DNA from: Alphaproteobacteria bacterium
GTDB taxonomy: Bacteria > Pseudomonadota > Alphaproteobacteria > SHVW01
Length of the DNA stretch: 52,222 nt
Reading direction: 5' to 3'
Assembly (NCBI GenBank): GCA_016869645.1
Contig: VGDO01000015.1
Coordinates: forward strand, 1-52,222
Shown here piece by piece: positions 36,659 through 45,174 of the stretch. Numbering within the stretch: the stretch's first letter is position 1; every line of letters starts with the position of its first letter. A program made the translations under genes and the position numbers. The notes under the pieces were generated by a model that searched no databases, had not been told where the DNA came from, and saw nothing but the letters and a program-made list of their open reading frames with translations.

Positions 36659-37413
36659 TCGCGCTGCGCTCCATTACCTTCAATCTGGTGTTTTTCACCT
36701 GGACCGGCGCGCTGCTGACGATTGGCTTGCCCTTGCTGCTGATGCCCGCCGGCGCGATCTACGCCGTCGGCTATCTCTGGGTCCGCATCAGCCTCGCCCT
36801 TCTGGCCGGCATCGTCGGCCTGCGCTACGAGTTTCGCGGCCGCCCGCCCGCACCGGGCGAGCGCGTCATTCTCGCCGTCAAGCACCAGTCGGCCATCGAC
36901 ACCATGGTGTTCAACCTCGTGATCGACCGCCCGGCCTTCGTGCTCAAGCGCGAGCTTTTCTTCGTCCCGCTGTTCGGCTGGTACCTGTGGCGTTGCCGGA
37001 TGATCGCGATCGATCGTGCATCGGGCGCCAAAGCGATCCTGTCCATGGTGCGCCAGGCCCAGCAAGCGCTTGCGCGTGGCCAAACCCTGCTGATCTTTCC
37101 CGAGGGTACGAGGCGCGCGCCCGATGCGCCGCCGCAATATCAGCCCGGCGTGGCCGCACTCTATGGTCGACTTGGCCTGCCGGTCATGCCTGTCGCCTTG
37201 AATACCGGCGTGTTCTGGGGCCGCCGCAGCTTCCTCAAGCGGCCGGGACGGATGGTGATCGAATTTCTCGAGCCGATTCCGCCCGGCCTCGACCGCACCG
37301 CCTTTATGGCGATGCTGCAGGAGCGCATCGAAACTGCCTCGCAGCGGTTGCGTGCCGAGGCCCTGGAGGCTGTGGATAAATCTGTGGATAATACCTCTGC
37401 TGGAGCGCATTGA
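36655..37413 (+). CDS. plsC: 1-acyl-sn-glycerol-3-phosphate acyltransferase (PlsC-like)
   Basis: A 252-residue membrane acyltransferase making phosphatidic acid. Two N-terminal hydrophobic helices (about 8-52) precede the HX4D motif His-Gln-Ser-Ala-Ile-Asp (in VKHQSAIDT) and the FPEGTRR motif. GTG 36655 overlaps the YdcF stop (GTGA). The last codons contain two perfect 9-bp DnaA-box sequences, an unusual dual use of coding sequence. Confidence 0.9.
   Translation: MIALRSITFNLVFFTWTGALLTIGLPLLLMPAGAIYAVGYLWVRISLALLAGIVGLRYEFRGRPPAPGERVILAVKHQSAIDTMVFNLVIDRPAFVLKRELFFVPLFGWYLWRCRMIAIDRASGAKAILSMVRQAQQALARGQTLLIFPEGTRRAPDAPPQYQPGVAALYGRLGLPVMPVALNTGVFWGRRSFLKRPGRMVIEFLEPIPPGLDRTAFMAMLQERIETASQRLRAEALEAVDKSVDNTSAGAH
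37371..37391 (-). promoter_or_regulatory. Two tandem DnaA-box 9-mers
   Basis: TGTGGATAA, the exact complement of the consensus DnaA box TTATCCACA, occurs at 37371-37379 and again at 37383-37391, same orientation, 12 bp apart. They lie within the last codons of plsC and about 110 bp upstream of the -35 of the ribonucleotide reductase promoter. Confidence 0.55.
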
Positions 37414-37499
37414 ATGGCGCGGAAAAGCCACCGAACACGTTGATTGATCATCGCTTGCAGCCGAGCGCCAACGAAAGAACATAGAGAGAACCTGGAAGC

Positions 37500-37528
37500 T
37501 TGACGGACGCCGGCAGCGCGCCTAGAAT
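37500..37528 (+). promoter_or_regulatory. Sigma-70 promoter of the ribonucleotide reductase gene
   Basis: TTGACG (37500-37505), 17-bp spacer, TAGAAT (37523-37528): a strong match to the vegetative consensus. Transcription would start near 37535. A small palindrome (AGAGA-N5-TCTCT, 37539-37553) lies at the start of the leader. No cobalamin riboswitch or clear NrdR box is visible. Confidence 0.65.
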
Positions 37529-37627
37529 TTTTCGTCGCAGAGACTAAATCTCTCGATATTTCAGGAGCTTTGGACCGCGAGCAGGGTCGATCCCGCGCCG
37601 GCGGCAGGCCCTGGTGTGGAGCCGCAG

Positions 37628-39991
37628 ATGCAGCCCGTGGCCGCGATTTCCCAGCAGATCTGGGACATGAAGTACCGCTTGCGCGCGGCCGATGGCTCCG
37701 TTGTGGACAAGACCATCGACGACACCTGGATGCGCATTGCCACGGCGCTCGCCGAGCCCGAAGCCGACAAGGCCGCCTGGGCACGCACCTTCCACGAAGC
37801 ACTGACCGATTTTCGCTTCCTGCCGGCTGGCCGCATCATCGCCGGCGCCGGCACCAGGCGGAACGTCACGCTGTTCAACTGCTTCGTCATGGGTACGGTG
37901 CCCGACGATATGGGCGGCATCTTCGAGCACCTCAAGGAAGCCGCGCTGACCATGCAGCAGGGCGGCGGAATCGGCTACGACTTCTCGACGCTCCGGCCCA
38001 AGGGCGCACCGGTCAAGGGCGTCGGGGCCGACGCCTCGGGGCCGTTGTCCTTCATGGACGTGTGGGATGCGATGTGCCGCACCATCATGAGCGCCGGCCA
38101 CCGGCGCGGCGCGATGATGGCGACGCTGCGCTGCGACCATCCCGACATCGAAGCCTTCATCGAGGCCAAGCAGCAGCCGGGACGGCTGCGCATGTTCAAT
38201 CTGTCCGTCCTGGTGACCGACGCCTTCATGGCGGCGGTCAAGGAGGACGCGCCATGGGAGCTCGCCTTCAACGGCACGGCCTATCGCACGGTGCGCGCGC
38301 GCGATCTGTGGGACAAGATCATGCGCTCGACTTACGGCTATGCCGAGCCGGGCGTGATCTTCATCGACCGCATCAACCGGCGTAACAACCTCTACTATTG
38401 CGAACAGATCAACGCGACCAATCCGTGCGGCGAGCAGCCATTGCCGCCCTACGGCGCCTGCCTGCTCGGCTCGGTCAATCTCGCCCGCCTGATCGAGCAG
38501 CCCTTCACGGCGGCCGCACGTCTCGACCTCGATGCGCTGCGCCGCATCGTGCCGGTCGCGGTGCGCATGATGGACAACGCGATCGACGTGTCCAACTTTC
38601 CGCTGCCGCAGCAGACGGCGGAGGCACGCGCCAAGCGCCGCATCGGCCTCGGGGTGACCGGCCTCGCCGATGCTCTGCTGATGTGCCGGGTGCGCTACGG
38701 AACCAGCGAAGCGGTCCGGCTGACCGAGGAATGGATGGCCGCGGTGCAGCGCGCGGCCTATCTCGCGTCGGCCGACCTCGCCGCCGAGAAGGGACCGTTC
38801 CCGCTCTATGACGCCGAAGCCTATCTCGCCGGCGAGACCGTCGCCGCGCTCGACGAGGACGTGCGCGCGGCGATTCGCGCCAAAGGCATGCGCAACGCGC
38901 TGGTCACTTCGGTGGCACCCACCGGCACGATTTCGCTGTTCGCCGACAACATCTCCTCCGGCCTCGAGCCGGTGTTCAGCTTCCGTTACACGCGCGCCGT
39001 ATTGCTGCCTGACGGCAGCCGCAAGGAAGAGGAGGTCGCCGATTATGCCTACCGCCTGTTCCGCCGGCTGAACGGCGAGTCGACGCCGCTGCCCGACTAT
39101 TTCGTCGATGCCCAGACGCTGACGCCGTCCGAGCATGTGGTGATGCAGGCCGCCGTGCAGAAATACGTCGACAGCTCGATCTCGAAGACGATCAACGTGC
39201 CCGCCGACATCGCCTTCGATGCTTTCAAGGACGTCTACCTCCAGGCCTACGAGCTGGGCTGCAAGGGCTGCACGACCTACCGGCCGAACGAGGTGACCGG
39301 CGCGGTCCTGTCGGTGCGAAACGAAACCGCATCGCAGCAGCCGACGCGGCCGCGCGAGGTTCAGGCCGAGTTGCCGCTGACGCGTCCCACGCGCGTTCCC
39401 GCGCCGGCCGCCGAACGTCCCACTGCGGCGCCGATGGCGCTCGACGGCGGCATCGTCTACATGACGCAGCCGCTCGGCCGGCCCGAGGAGCTGCCCGGCA
39501 AGACCTACAAGATCCGCTGGCCGGAAAGCGACCACGCCATCTACATCACGATCAACGACATCGTGCAGGACGGCAGGCGACGCCCCTTCGAGATCTTCAT
39601 CAACTCGAAGAACATGGAGCATTTCGCCTGGACCGTGGCATTGACGCGCATGATCAGCGCGGTGTTCCGCCGTGGCGGCGACATCGCCTTCGTGGTCGAG
39701 GAGCTGAAGGCCGTATTCGATCCGCGCGGCGGCCAGTGGATGGAGGGTCGTTACGTTCCGTCGTTGCTCGCCGCGATCGGCGAGGTGATCGAGCGTCACC
39801 TGATCGATATCGGCTTCATGCCGCGCGGCGACGTGCCCCAGCTCGCCGATGAACGCCAGGTCGTGGGACTGCTCGATCAGAAGCCGGTCGACCAGCGCCT
39901 GCGACAGTGCCCGAAATGCGGACAGGCGAGCCTCATTCGCCAGGAAGGCTGCGACCTGTGCACGAGCTGCGCCTACTCCAAGTGCAGCTAG
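37628..39991 (+). CDS. nrdJ: Adenosylcobalamin-dependent (class II) ribonucleoside-diphosphate reductase
   Basis: A 787-residue vitamin-B12-dependent ribonucleotide reductase making deoxyribonucleotides without oxygen or a diiron subunit. The active-site motif NPCGEQPLPPYGACLLGS gives Asn-x-Cys-x-Glu, and PTGTISLFADNISSGLEPVF is the substrate-phosphate loop. A C-terminal zinc/redox tail (CPKCGQ...CDLCTSCAYSKC) replaces the thioredoxin-accepting end. ATG 37628 has GGAG six bases upstream; a GTG at 37616 is an alternative. It is monocistronic with its own strong promoter and ends in a CTAG shared with the convergent ChaC gene. Confidence 0.95.
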   Translation: MQPVAAISQQIWDMKYRLRAADGSVVDKTIDDTWMRIATALAEPEADKAAWARTFHEALTDFRFLPAGRIIAGAGTRRNVTLFNCFVMGTVPDDMGGIFEHLKEAALTMQQGGGIGYDFSTLRPKGAPVKGVGADASGPLSFMDVWDAMCRTIMSAGHRRGAMMATLRCDHPDIEAFIEAKQQPGRLRMFNLSVLVTDAFMAAVKEDAPWELAFNGTAYRTVRARDLWDKIMRSTYGYAEPGVIFIDRINRRNNLYYCEQINATNPCGEQPLPPYGACLLGSVNLARLIEQPFTAAARLDLDALRRIVPVAVRMMDNAIDVSNFPLPQQTAEARAKRRIGLGVTGLADALLMCRVRYGTSEAVRLTEEWMAAVQRAAYLASADLAAEKGPFPLYDAEAYLAGETVAALDEDVRAAIRAKGMRNALVTSVAPTGTISLFADNISSGLEPVFSFRYTRAVLLPDGSRKEEEVADYAYRLFRRLNGESTPLPDYFVDAQTLTPSEHVVMQAAVQKYVDSSISKTINVPADIAFDAFKDVYLQAYELGCKGCTTYRPNEVTGAVLSVRNETASQQPTRPREVQAELPLTRPTRVPAPAAERPTAAPMALDGGIVYMTQPLGRPEELPGKTYKIRWPESDHAIYITINDIVQDGRRRPFEIFINSKNMEHFAWTVALTRMISAVFRRGGDIAFVVEELKAVFDPRGGQWMEGRYVPSLLAAIGEVIERHLIDIGFMPRGDVPQLADERQVVGLLDQKPVDQRLRQCPKCGQASLIRQEGCDLCTSCAYSKCS

Positions 39992-40623
39992 ACTGACCGC
40001 TGCCTGCCTGCAGCTGGACGGCTTCGCGCGACGGACTTCGCTTGCCCTGTCATGCGGCGGCGTCCAACCGGCGCCGCCGACATGCGCTCGACCCGACGCA
40101 GGAGTTCATGGAGCGGACCTTCGGCGATGCCGAGCTCTTCCATGTGGCGGACCGTGTTGGCCAGGTAATCGAAGCACCGCCCGCGTCCGCCCACGCCCTG
40201 CAGGATGAGCCGCGCGGTTCGGTCGACCGACAGCTCGCCCGTGTAGCGCTCGTGATCCCGATTGACGACGAAGGCGCGCGCCTCGACGCGCATCGGCCGG
40301 CCCGCGTCGAGAAGCATCACGGAGACGCGACGCGGCGTGTAGATGTTGTTGGTCATTTCGCGCTCCCACAGGTACTGAAGGACCTTGTGCCGTCCGCGGC
40401 GCGGCAGCCGGAACGCGACGCCGCGGCAAGCGCCGCCGCGGTCGAGGCCGAGGACGAGGCCGGGACACTCGGGCGTGCCGCGATAGCTGTGGGAGTAGAT
40501 GCAGAAGCGCCGGTGGTAGCCATAGAGAAGCGCCGGCCGCTTCTCGATCGGAGAGAAGCCGGGGTTCCACATCAGTGAGCCGTAGCCGAAGATCCAGTCT
40601 TCGCTGGCGGCAAAATCGAACAT
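39988..40623 (-). CDS. Gamma-glutamylcyclotransferase (ChaC-like)
   Basis: A 211-residue protein of the ChaC family, which cleaves glutathione to 5-oxoproline and Cys-Gly. The N-terminal hallmark DWIFGYGSLMWNPGF, the YRGTPECPGLVLGLDRGGACRGVAF segment and the conserved Glu in LWEREM are visible. ATG 40623 is the family start; a 58-residue upstream extension is non-conserved. Its stop overlaps the nrdJ stop within CTAG. Confidence 0.88.
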   Translation of the reverse strand: MFDFAASEDWIFGYGSLMWNPGFSPIEKRPALLYGYHRRFCIYSHSYRGTPECPGLVLGLDRGGACRGVAFRLPRRGRHKVLQYLWEREMTNNIYTPRRVSVMLLDAGRPMRVEARAFVVNRDHERYTGELSVDRTARLILQGVGGRGRCFDYLANTVRHMEELGIAEGPLHELLRRVERMSAAPVGRRRMTGQAKSVARSRPAAGRQRSV

Positions 40624-40795
40624 CGTCGGATCGAATCGAGTGCGGCGCGGGGCCGCGACTATAGCAAGCGCTGCTTGCGAGGCAACCACCGGTCGGAGGG
40701 AAACACGGCGTGCCGACCCTCGACCGGGCCGGCATGGGGGCGTATAACCCATCCCAGGGGCCTGCCCAAGAGGCTCGAGGGGAAACTGCCGAGGC

Positions 40796-41842
40796 ATGAC
40801 GCGGCATCGTTTGCTGGGCGCAGTCGGCGCCCTGGTCTTGGCGCTGGTCGCCGCCGGTATTGGCTATTGGTTCGTCGCCGCGCAGGCCCTGCGCGACGGC
40901 CTCGACCGCTGGGCAGCCGACCGCCGCGCCGACGGATACGACGTGCGCTACGGGCAGCCGCTGGTCGGCGGCTTTCCCTTGGACCTGCGAATCGTCGTTG
41001 CCGATCCCGTGATCGTCATGCCCGACAAGGATCCGGCGGCGGCATGGACGTGGCGAGGCACGTCTATTCGGATCGAAACGCGGCTGTGGAATCCGCGCGT
41101 CGTCAACTTCAGTCTGCCCGGGCGGCACGAGTTCACGCGGCCCGGCCTTCCTAGGCCCATCAGCGCGCGCACCGATCTGGCAGCCGGCCGCGCCATCATC
41201 GGCCATGACGGCCGGGTGGTCGAAGCCAGTTTCGACTGCGTCAAGCTCGACATCGACTTCGGCGGCCGCTACGGCCAGGTCACCGCCGGCAAGGCTGAAG
41301 TCCTGCTCCGGCCCCGCCCCAAGGTGGCCGACCCCAACGAGCCCGTGCCGCCGCTCGAATCGAAGCTGACCGTGCATGAGCTGATGCTGCCGGCGGTCTT
41401 CGATGGGCCGCTCGGGCGCCAGATGCCGCTGGTCGCCGCCGACATCGCGGTGAAGGGCCCCCTGCCCGATGCGCCGACCCGTCCGGCGCTCGAGCGCTGG
41501 CGCGACGACAGCGGAACGATCGAGGTCCTGGACATCAAGCTGCGCTGGGGCCCGCTTAACCTCAAGGGCAGCGGCACGGTCACGATCGACGAGGAGATGC
41601 GGCCGTTGGGCGCGGCCACGGTCGACATCCGCGGCTTCCGCGAGGTGCTGCAGCGCCTGATCGATGCAGGCGTCGTCAGGAAGCAGGCGGGCGCCACGGC
41701 GCAGGCGGTGCTGACCGTGCTGGCGAAGCCGGCCAAGCCCGGCGGTGAGGCCGTGCTGTCGGTGCCGCTGACGGCCCAGGACGGGTTTCTGTCGCTCGGG
41801 CCGGTCAAGCTGCTGCCGGTGCCGCCGCTGGCACTGGACTGA
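40796..41842 (+). CDS. DUF2125 family membrane-anchored protein
   Basis: A 348-residue protein with a signal anchor (about 5-30, LLGAVGALVLALVAAGIGYWFVAA) and a large extracytoplasmic beta-rich part (GYDVRYGQPLVGGFPLDLRIVVADP; TIEVLDIKLRWGPLNLKGSGTVTID). This is the DUF2125 pattern, common in Alphaproteobacteria and of unknown function. It is divergent from the ChaC gene over a 172-bp gap in which I see no clear promoter. Confidence 0.85.
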   Translation: MTRHRLLGAVGALVLALVAAGIGYWFVAAQALRDGLDRWAADRRADGYDVRYGQPLVGGFPLDLRIVVADPVIVMPDKDPAAAWTWRGTSIRIETRLWNPRVVNFSLPGRHEFTRPGLPRPISARTDLAAGRAIIGHDGRVVEASFDCVKLDIDFGGRYGQVTAGKAEVLLRPRPKVADPNEPVPPLESKLTVHELMLPAVFDGPLGRQMPLVAADIAVKGPLPDAPTRPALERWRDDSGTIEVLDIKLRWGPLNLKGSGTVTIDEEMRPLGAATVDIRGFREVLQRLIDAGVVRKQAGATAQAVLTVLAKPAKPGGEAVLSVPLTAQDGFLSLGPVKLLPVPPLALD

Positions 41843-41846
41843 CCCA

Positions 41847-41989
41847 GGCGAAGCGAAGCTTCGTCAAGAGCGGGCCGCAAGGTGAAGCGCAGCTTCACCG
41901 AAAGGCCGGATCAAGACGAGGTCTTCTTGCACCTTTCGGTCGAGCTATGCTCGACCTTTCGGCGGTGAGGCGAAGCGAAGCTTCGCCTC
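41847..41989. repeat. Cluster of short palindromes with 3-base loops
   Basis: Four hairpins sit in 143 bp: 41847-41865 (GGCGAAGC...GCTTCGTC, one mismatch), 41881-41899 (GGTGAAGCGCAGCTTCACC, perfect), 41938-41956 (GGTCGAGCTATGCTCGACC, perfect) and 41967-41989 (10-bp arms GAGGCGAAGC/GCTTCGCCTC, perfect). A CGAAAGG/CCTTTCG pair brackets the middle. The core form is AGC-N3-GCT. They fill the convergent gap between the DUF2125 and tyrA genes and could terminate both. Confidence 0.75.
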
Positions 41990-42004
41990 GCGGTGCTTCC
42001 GGCC

Positions 42005-42045
42005 AAGCAGACACAGACGACGCAAAGCGTCGTCTATGCCTGCTT
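42005..42045 (-). terminator. Long hairpin at the end of tyrA
   Basis: Arms of 19 bp (42005-42023 and 42027-42045) pair at 17 of 19 positions around AAA. The hairpin includes the last codons and stop of tyrA (stop 42034-42036), so it is probably part of the tyrA transcription end, although no T run follows. Confidence 0.5.
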
Positions 42046-42921
42046 AGCCTCGATGATGCTGCGGCGGATGGCGCGCGTGCGCGTGAACAGGCTTTCCAGC
42101 TTGTCGCCCTCGCCCCAGCGGATCGCGCGCTGAAGCGCCACGAGGTCCTCCGAGAAGCGCTGCAGCATCTCCAGCACCGCTTCGCGGTTGTTGAGGAACA
42201 CGTCGCGCCACATCACCGGATCGGATGCGGCGATGCGCGTGAAGTCGCGGAAGCCGCCGGCCGAGAACTTGATGACCTCGGACTTGGTGTCCTCCTCGAG
42301 ATCGGTCGCGGTGCCGACAATGGTATAGGCGATCAGATGCGGCACGTGCGAGGTGATCGCCAGCACCTTGTCGTGGTGCGCGGCGTCCATCATCGTGATC
42401 TTGCTGCCAACGCGCCGCCATAGCTCGGCGACGCGCTCGACCGCGCCCTCGTCGGCGCCGGGCGCCGGCGTCAGGATGCACCAGCGGCCCTGGAACAGCT
42501 CGGCGAAGCCGGCATCGGGGCCCGAATGCTCGGTGCCGGCGACCGGGTGCGCCGGCACGAGGTGCGTGCCGAGCGGCAGGAAAGGGCCGATGTCGCGCAA
42601 TGCCGACTGCTTGGTCGAGCCCACGTCGCTGACGATGGCGCCCGGTTTGAGCGCCTGCGCCATGCGCTGCGCGATCTCCTTGTAGGTTCCGAGCGGCGTG
42701 CACAGCACGACGAGATCGGCGCCGCTCACGGCCGAAGCCGGATCGGCGCTGACCGAGTCGGCGAGCCCGAGCTCGACGACGCGCGCCCGCGTGCGTTCCG
42801 ACTTGGCGCACACTGCGACCTGGCGGACGAGCCCGTCACGCCGGATCGCGCGCGCGAGCGAGGAGCCGATCAGGCCGATGCCGATCAGGGCGATGCGCTC
42901 GAACAGAGGCGTGTCACTCAT
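42034..42921 (-). CDS. tyrA: Prephenate/arogenate dehydrogenase
   Basis: A 295-residue NAD(P)-dependent dehydrogenase of tyrosine synthesis. The Rossmann motif is ALIGIGLIGSSLARA (about 11-25); VGSTKQSAL, HPVAGTEHSGPDAG and SHVPHLIAYTIVG with the catalytic His follow. Preference for prephenate or arogenate cannot be told. It overlaps hisC by four bases and ends within a hairpin. Confidence 0.92.
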   Translation of the reverse strand: MSDTPLFERIALIGIGLIGSSLARAIRRDGLVRQVAVCAKSERTRARVVELGLADSVSADPASAVSGADLVVLCTPLGTYKEIAQRMAQALKPGAIVSDVGSTKQSALRDIGPFLPLGTHLVPAHPVAGTEHSGPDAGFAELFQGRWCILTPAPGADEGAVERVAELWRRVGSKITMMDAAHHDKVLAITSHVPHLIAYTIVGTATDLEEDTKSEVIKFSAGGFRDFTRIAASDPVMWRDVFLNNREAVLEMLQRFSEDLVALQRAIRWGEGDKLESLFTRTRAIRRSIIEAKQA

Positions 42922-44015
42922 GCCGCTTGCTCCAGGAAGGCGGTCAGCGCCGCGACCACGGCATGCATCTCCGCTTCAAGGCCGATGCTGATGCGCAACG
43001 CATCCGGCAGGCCGTATGATCCCATCTTGCGCACGAGTATGCCGCGGCTCTTGAGGAAACGCTCGGCGGCATCGGCGTTTGCGCCGGCGCGCGCGGCAAA
43101 GCTGACCAGCACGAAGTTGCCGACGCTCGGCTGCACGCCGAGGCCGAGCGTCTTGACCTGGTCGGTGAACCAGGCGCGCCAGATGTCGTTGTGGCTGCGC
43201 GCGGCATCGACGTGAGCCTGGTCCTCGAGCGCCGCGATCCCGGCCGCCTGCGCCGCGGCGCCGACATTGAACGGGCCGCGCACGCGGTTGAGCACGTCGA
43301 TGACCGGTGGCGGACCATAGGCCCAGCCAAGGCGCAGCGCGGCCAACCCATAGATCTTCGAGAATGTCCGGATCATCACGACGTTGTCGGTTTCATCGAC
43401 CAGGTCGTCGCCGGCCGAGTAGTCATTGCGCGCCACGAATTCGGCATAGGCCGCGTCGATCACGAGCAATGCCTGCCCGGGCAGATCGCGGCGCAGGCGC
43501 CTGACCTCATCGCGCACGAGATAGGTTCCCGTCGGATTGTTCGGGTTGGCGAGGAAGACCAGCTTGGTGCGTTCCGTCGCGTGCGCGACCAGGGCGTCAA
43601 CGTCGGCGGTGAGGTTGCGCTCCGGCGCGGCGACCGGCCGGGCTCCTGCGGTCGTCGCAGCGATCGCATACATGAGGAAGCCATGGCGGCTGTGCAGCAC
43701 CTCGTCGCCGGGGCCGGCATAGGCCCGCACCAGGAGCGCGATCAGCTCGTCGGAGCCGGCACCAACCGTGATGCGCGCGGGATCGAGGCCGTGGCGCCGA
43801 CCAAGCGCCGCGCGAAGCGCTTCCGCGCCGCCATCGGGATAACGGTGCAGCCGATCGGCCAGCGCCTGGTAAGCCGCAACCGCCCGCGGACTGGCGCCCA
43901 GCGCGCCTTCGTTGGAGGCAAGCCGCGCCGGCTCGGCGACACCGGGAAGCACCGCTTCGCCGCCGACATAGGGCGCGATGTCCAGAATGCCTGGGCGTGG
44001 AGCCGGCGTCGTCAC
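42918..44015 (-). CDS. hisC: Histidinol-phosphate / aromatic aminotransferase
   Basis: A 365-residue fold-I aminotransferase of the HisC family. Motifs: LASNEGALGASPRAV, GAGSDELIALL, FLANPNNPTGTYL, VIDAAYAEFV, and the PLP Lys in RTFSKIYGLAALRLGWAYG. Its place between chorismate mutase and tyrA suggests it aminates prephenate or phenylpyruvate/hydroxyphenylpyruvate, perhaps besides histidinol phosphate. Confidence 0.92.
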   Translation of the reverse strand: MTTPAPRPGILDIAPYVGGEAVLPGVAEPARLASNEGALGASPRAVAAYQALADRLHRYPDGGAEALRAALGRRHGLDPARITVGAGSDELIALLVRAYAGPGDEVLHSRHGFLMYAIAATTAGARPVAAPERNLTADVDALVAHATERTKLVFLANPNNPTGTYLVRDEVRRLRRDLPGQALLVIDAAYAEFVARNDYSAGDDLVDETDNVVMIRTFSKIYGLAALRLGWAYGPPPVIDVLNRVRGPFNVGAAAQAAGIAALEDQAHVDAARSHNDIWRAWFTDQVKTLGLGVQPSVGNFVLVSFAARAGANADAAERFLKSRGILVRKMGSYGLPDALRISIGLEAEMHAVVAALTAFLEQAA

Positions 44016-44027
44016 GGCCAGACCGGC

Positions 44028-44900
44028 TCAGCCTTCGGCGAGCATGCGCTCGGCCAGCGGGACGGCATAGCCGCCGACCACCTGAACCTTCTGGATGCCG
44101 CCGCGCGGCGTACCGGCCAGTCGCTGCAGCCGCTTGTCGTCCTGCAACACGAAGCCCTTGACCTCGGTCAGCGTGGTCTCGCGACCAGCCTTGTTCGGAT
44201 CATGCCGGGAGGCGAAGAACAGCGGCTCGAGATCGCATCGTCGCATGGCCGATTTGAGCGTCGCACGACTGACCGTGTCGGCCATGTCGATGGCAACCAA
44301 GGTGATGTCGTCGCCTGAATCCTCCGGCGGCTGGCACGCGATCACGACGGCGTCGATGTCCTCCGCGCGGCCGCGGATTCGCCCGGCGAAAGGCAGGCGG
44401 GCGACGATGCGCGGCATGGCACCTTCGCCCGTCAGCAGCAGCGGCCACCAGGGCTGGGGATCGTCTTCGCGGGGGCGCGGCAACACGCCGGCGGTTGCCT
44501 TGCCGCCGGCCACGTCGCTGACGATCTGGCCAGCCGACGCATGCAGCATGATCGGCGCGTGCGCACCGAAATGGTTGCGCGCCAGGTCCCAGCAACCCTG
44601 CTCGCCATTGACCGCGTAAACGCCGATCGAGAACTCGCCCTGCATGCGCACGGTGGCACCCAGCATCTCGCGCCAGATGCGCGCCAGCACCGGTTTGGGA
44701 AACGGCCCGCGGTGCCGCGCAATCAGGCGGCGCAGCATGCGCGCCTCACGGCCAGGCCGGAACCGCAGACCACCCTCGCGCTTCACCTGCGCGATACGCT
44801 GAACGATGCCGACGCGGTGGATCAGCAGATCGTGGATGGAATCGTCGACTCGATCGATCTCGCGACGGAGGTCCTCGAGCGCGGCTTCGCTTGAAATCAT
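44028..44900 (-). CDS. Chorismate mutase with a prephenate-dehydratase-like C-terminal region
   Basis: A 290-residue protein. The N-terminal AroQ-type helical domain (about 1-85: LEDLRREIDRVDDSIHDLL, VGIVQRIAQVKRE, then WREMLGA) converts chorismate to prephenate. The C-terminal ~200 residues have the order of a periplasmic-binding-like dehydratase domain plus an ACT-like part (VQVVGGYAVPL at the end), but the catalytic Thr-Arg-Phe motif of prephenate dehydratase is not seen, so it may be regulatory. ATG 44900 is preferred over a TTG at 44924. First gene of chorismate mutase-hisC-tyrA. Confidence 0.85.
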   Translation of the reverse strand: MISSEAALEDLRREIDRVDDSIHDLLIHRVGIVQRIAQVKREGGLRFRPGREARMLRRLIARHRGPFPKPVLARIWREMLGATVRMQGEFSIGVYAVNGEQGCWDLARNHFGAHAPIMLHASAGQIVSDVAGGKATAGVLPRPREDDPQPWWPLLLTGEGAMPRIVARLPFAGRIRGRAEDIDAVVIACQPPEDSGDDITLVAIDMADTVSRATLKSAMRRCDLEPLFFASRHDPNKAGRETTLTEVKGFVLQDDKRLQRLAGTPRGGIQKVQVVGGYAVPLAERMLAEG

Positions 44901-45174
44901 TGACGTCGGAAGAGGTTCCCGCAAGGCGGCATAGGTTTAGTCCGGCCTTGCCCGAAAAGCAAAGAAAACCGCTGCCTCCGCTGGGCTTGCGCCTCGCGCG
45001 TGACAGACCTGCGAAAACGACAGAATTGGCGATAGGCGGACCCGGCAAACGCACATGGTTAAGGCACGACTGCGCTTGGTCGAGCCTGCCGCGGTCGATG
45101 AACGGCCGTTCAGCGTCCGCGTCGAGTTCGCGATTGCTGCGGCGGGCGCGCCGCAGGGGCCGTGCGGATGCCGC

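Noticed and set aside
37371..37627. Possible chromosomal origin because of two DnaA boxes
   Set aside because: Only two boxes, no clear AT-rich unwinding region and no dnaA, hemE or parAB genes nearby; promoter regulation is simpler.
37414..37627. Cobalamin riboswitch or NrdR boxes before nrdJ
   Set aside because: No B12-box-like segment and no paired NrdR palindromes could be found in the leader.
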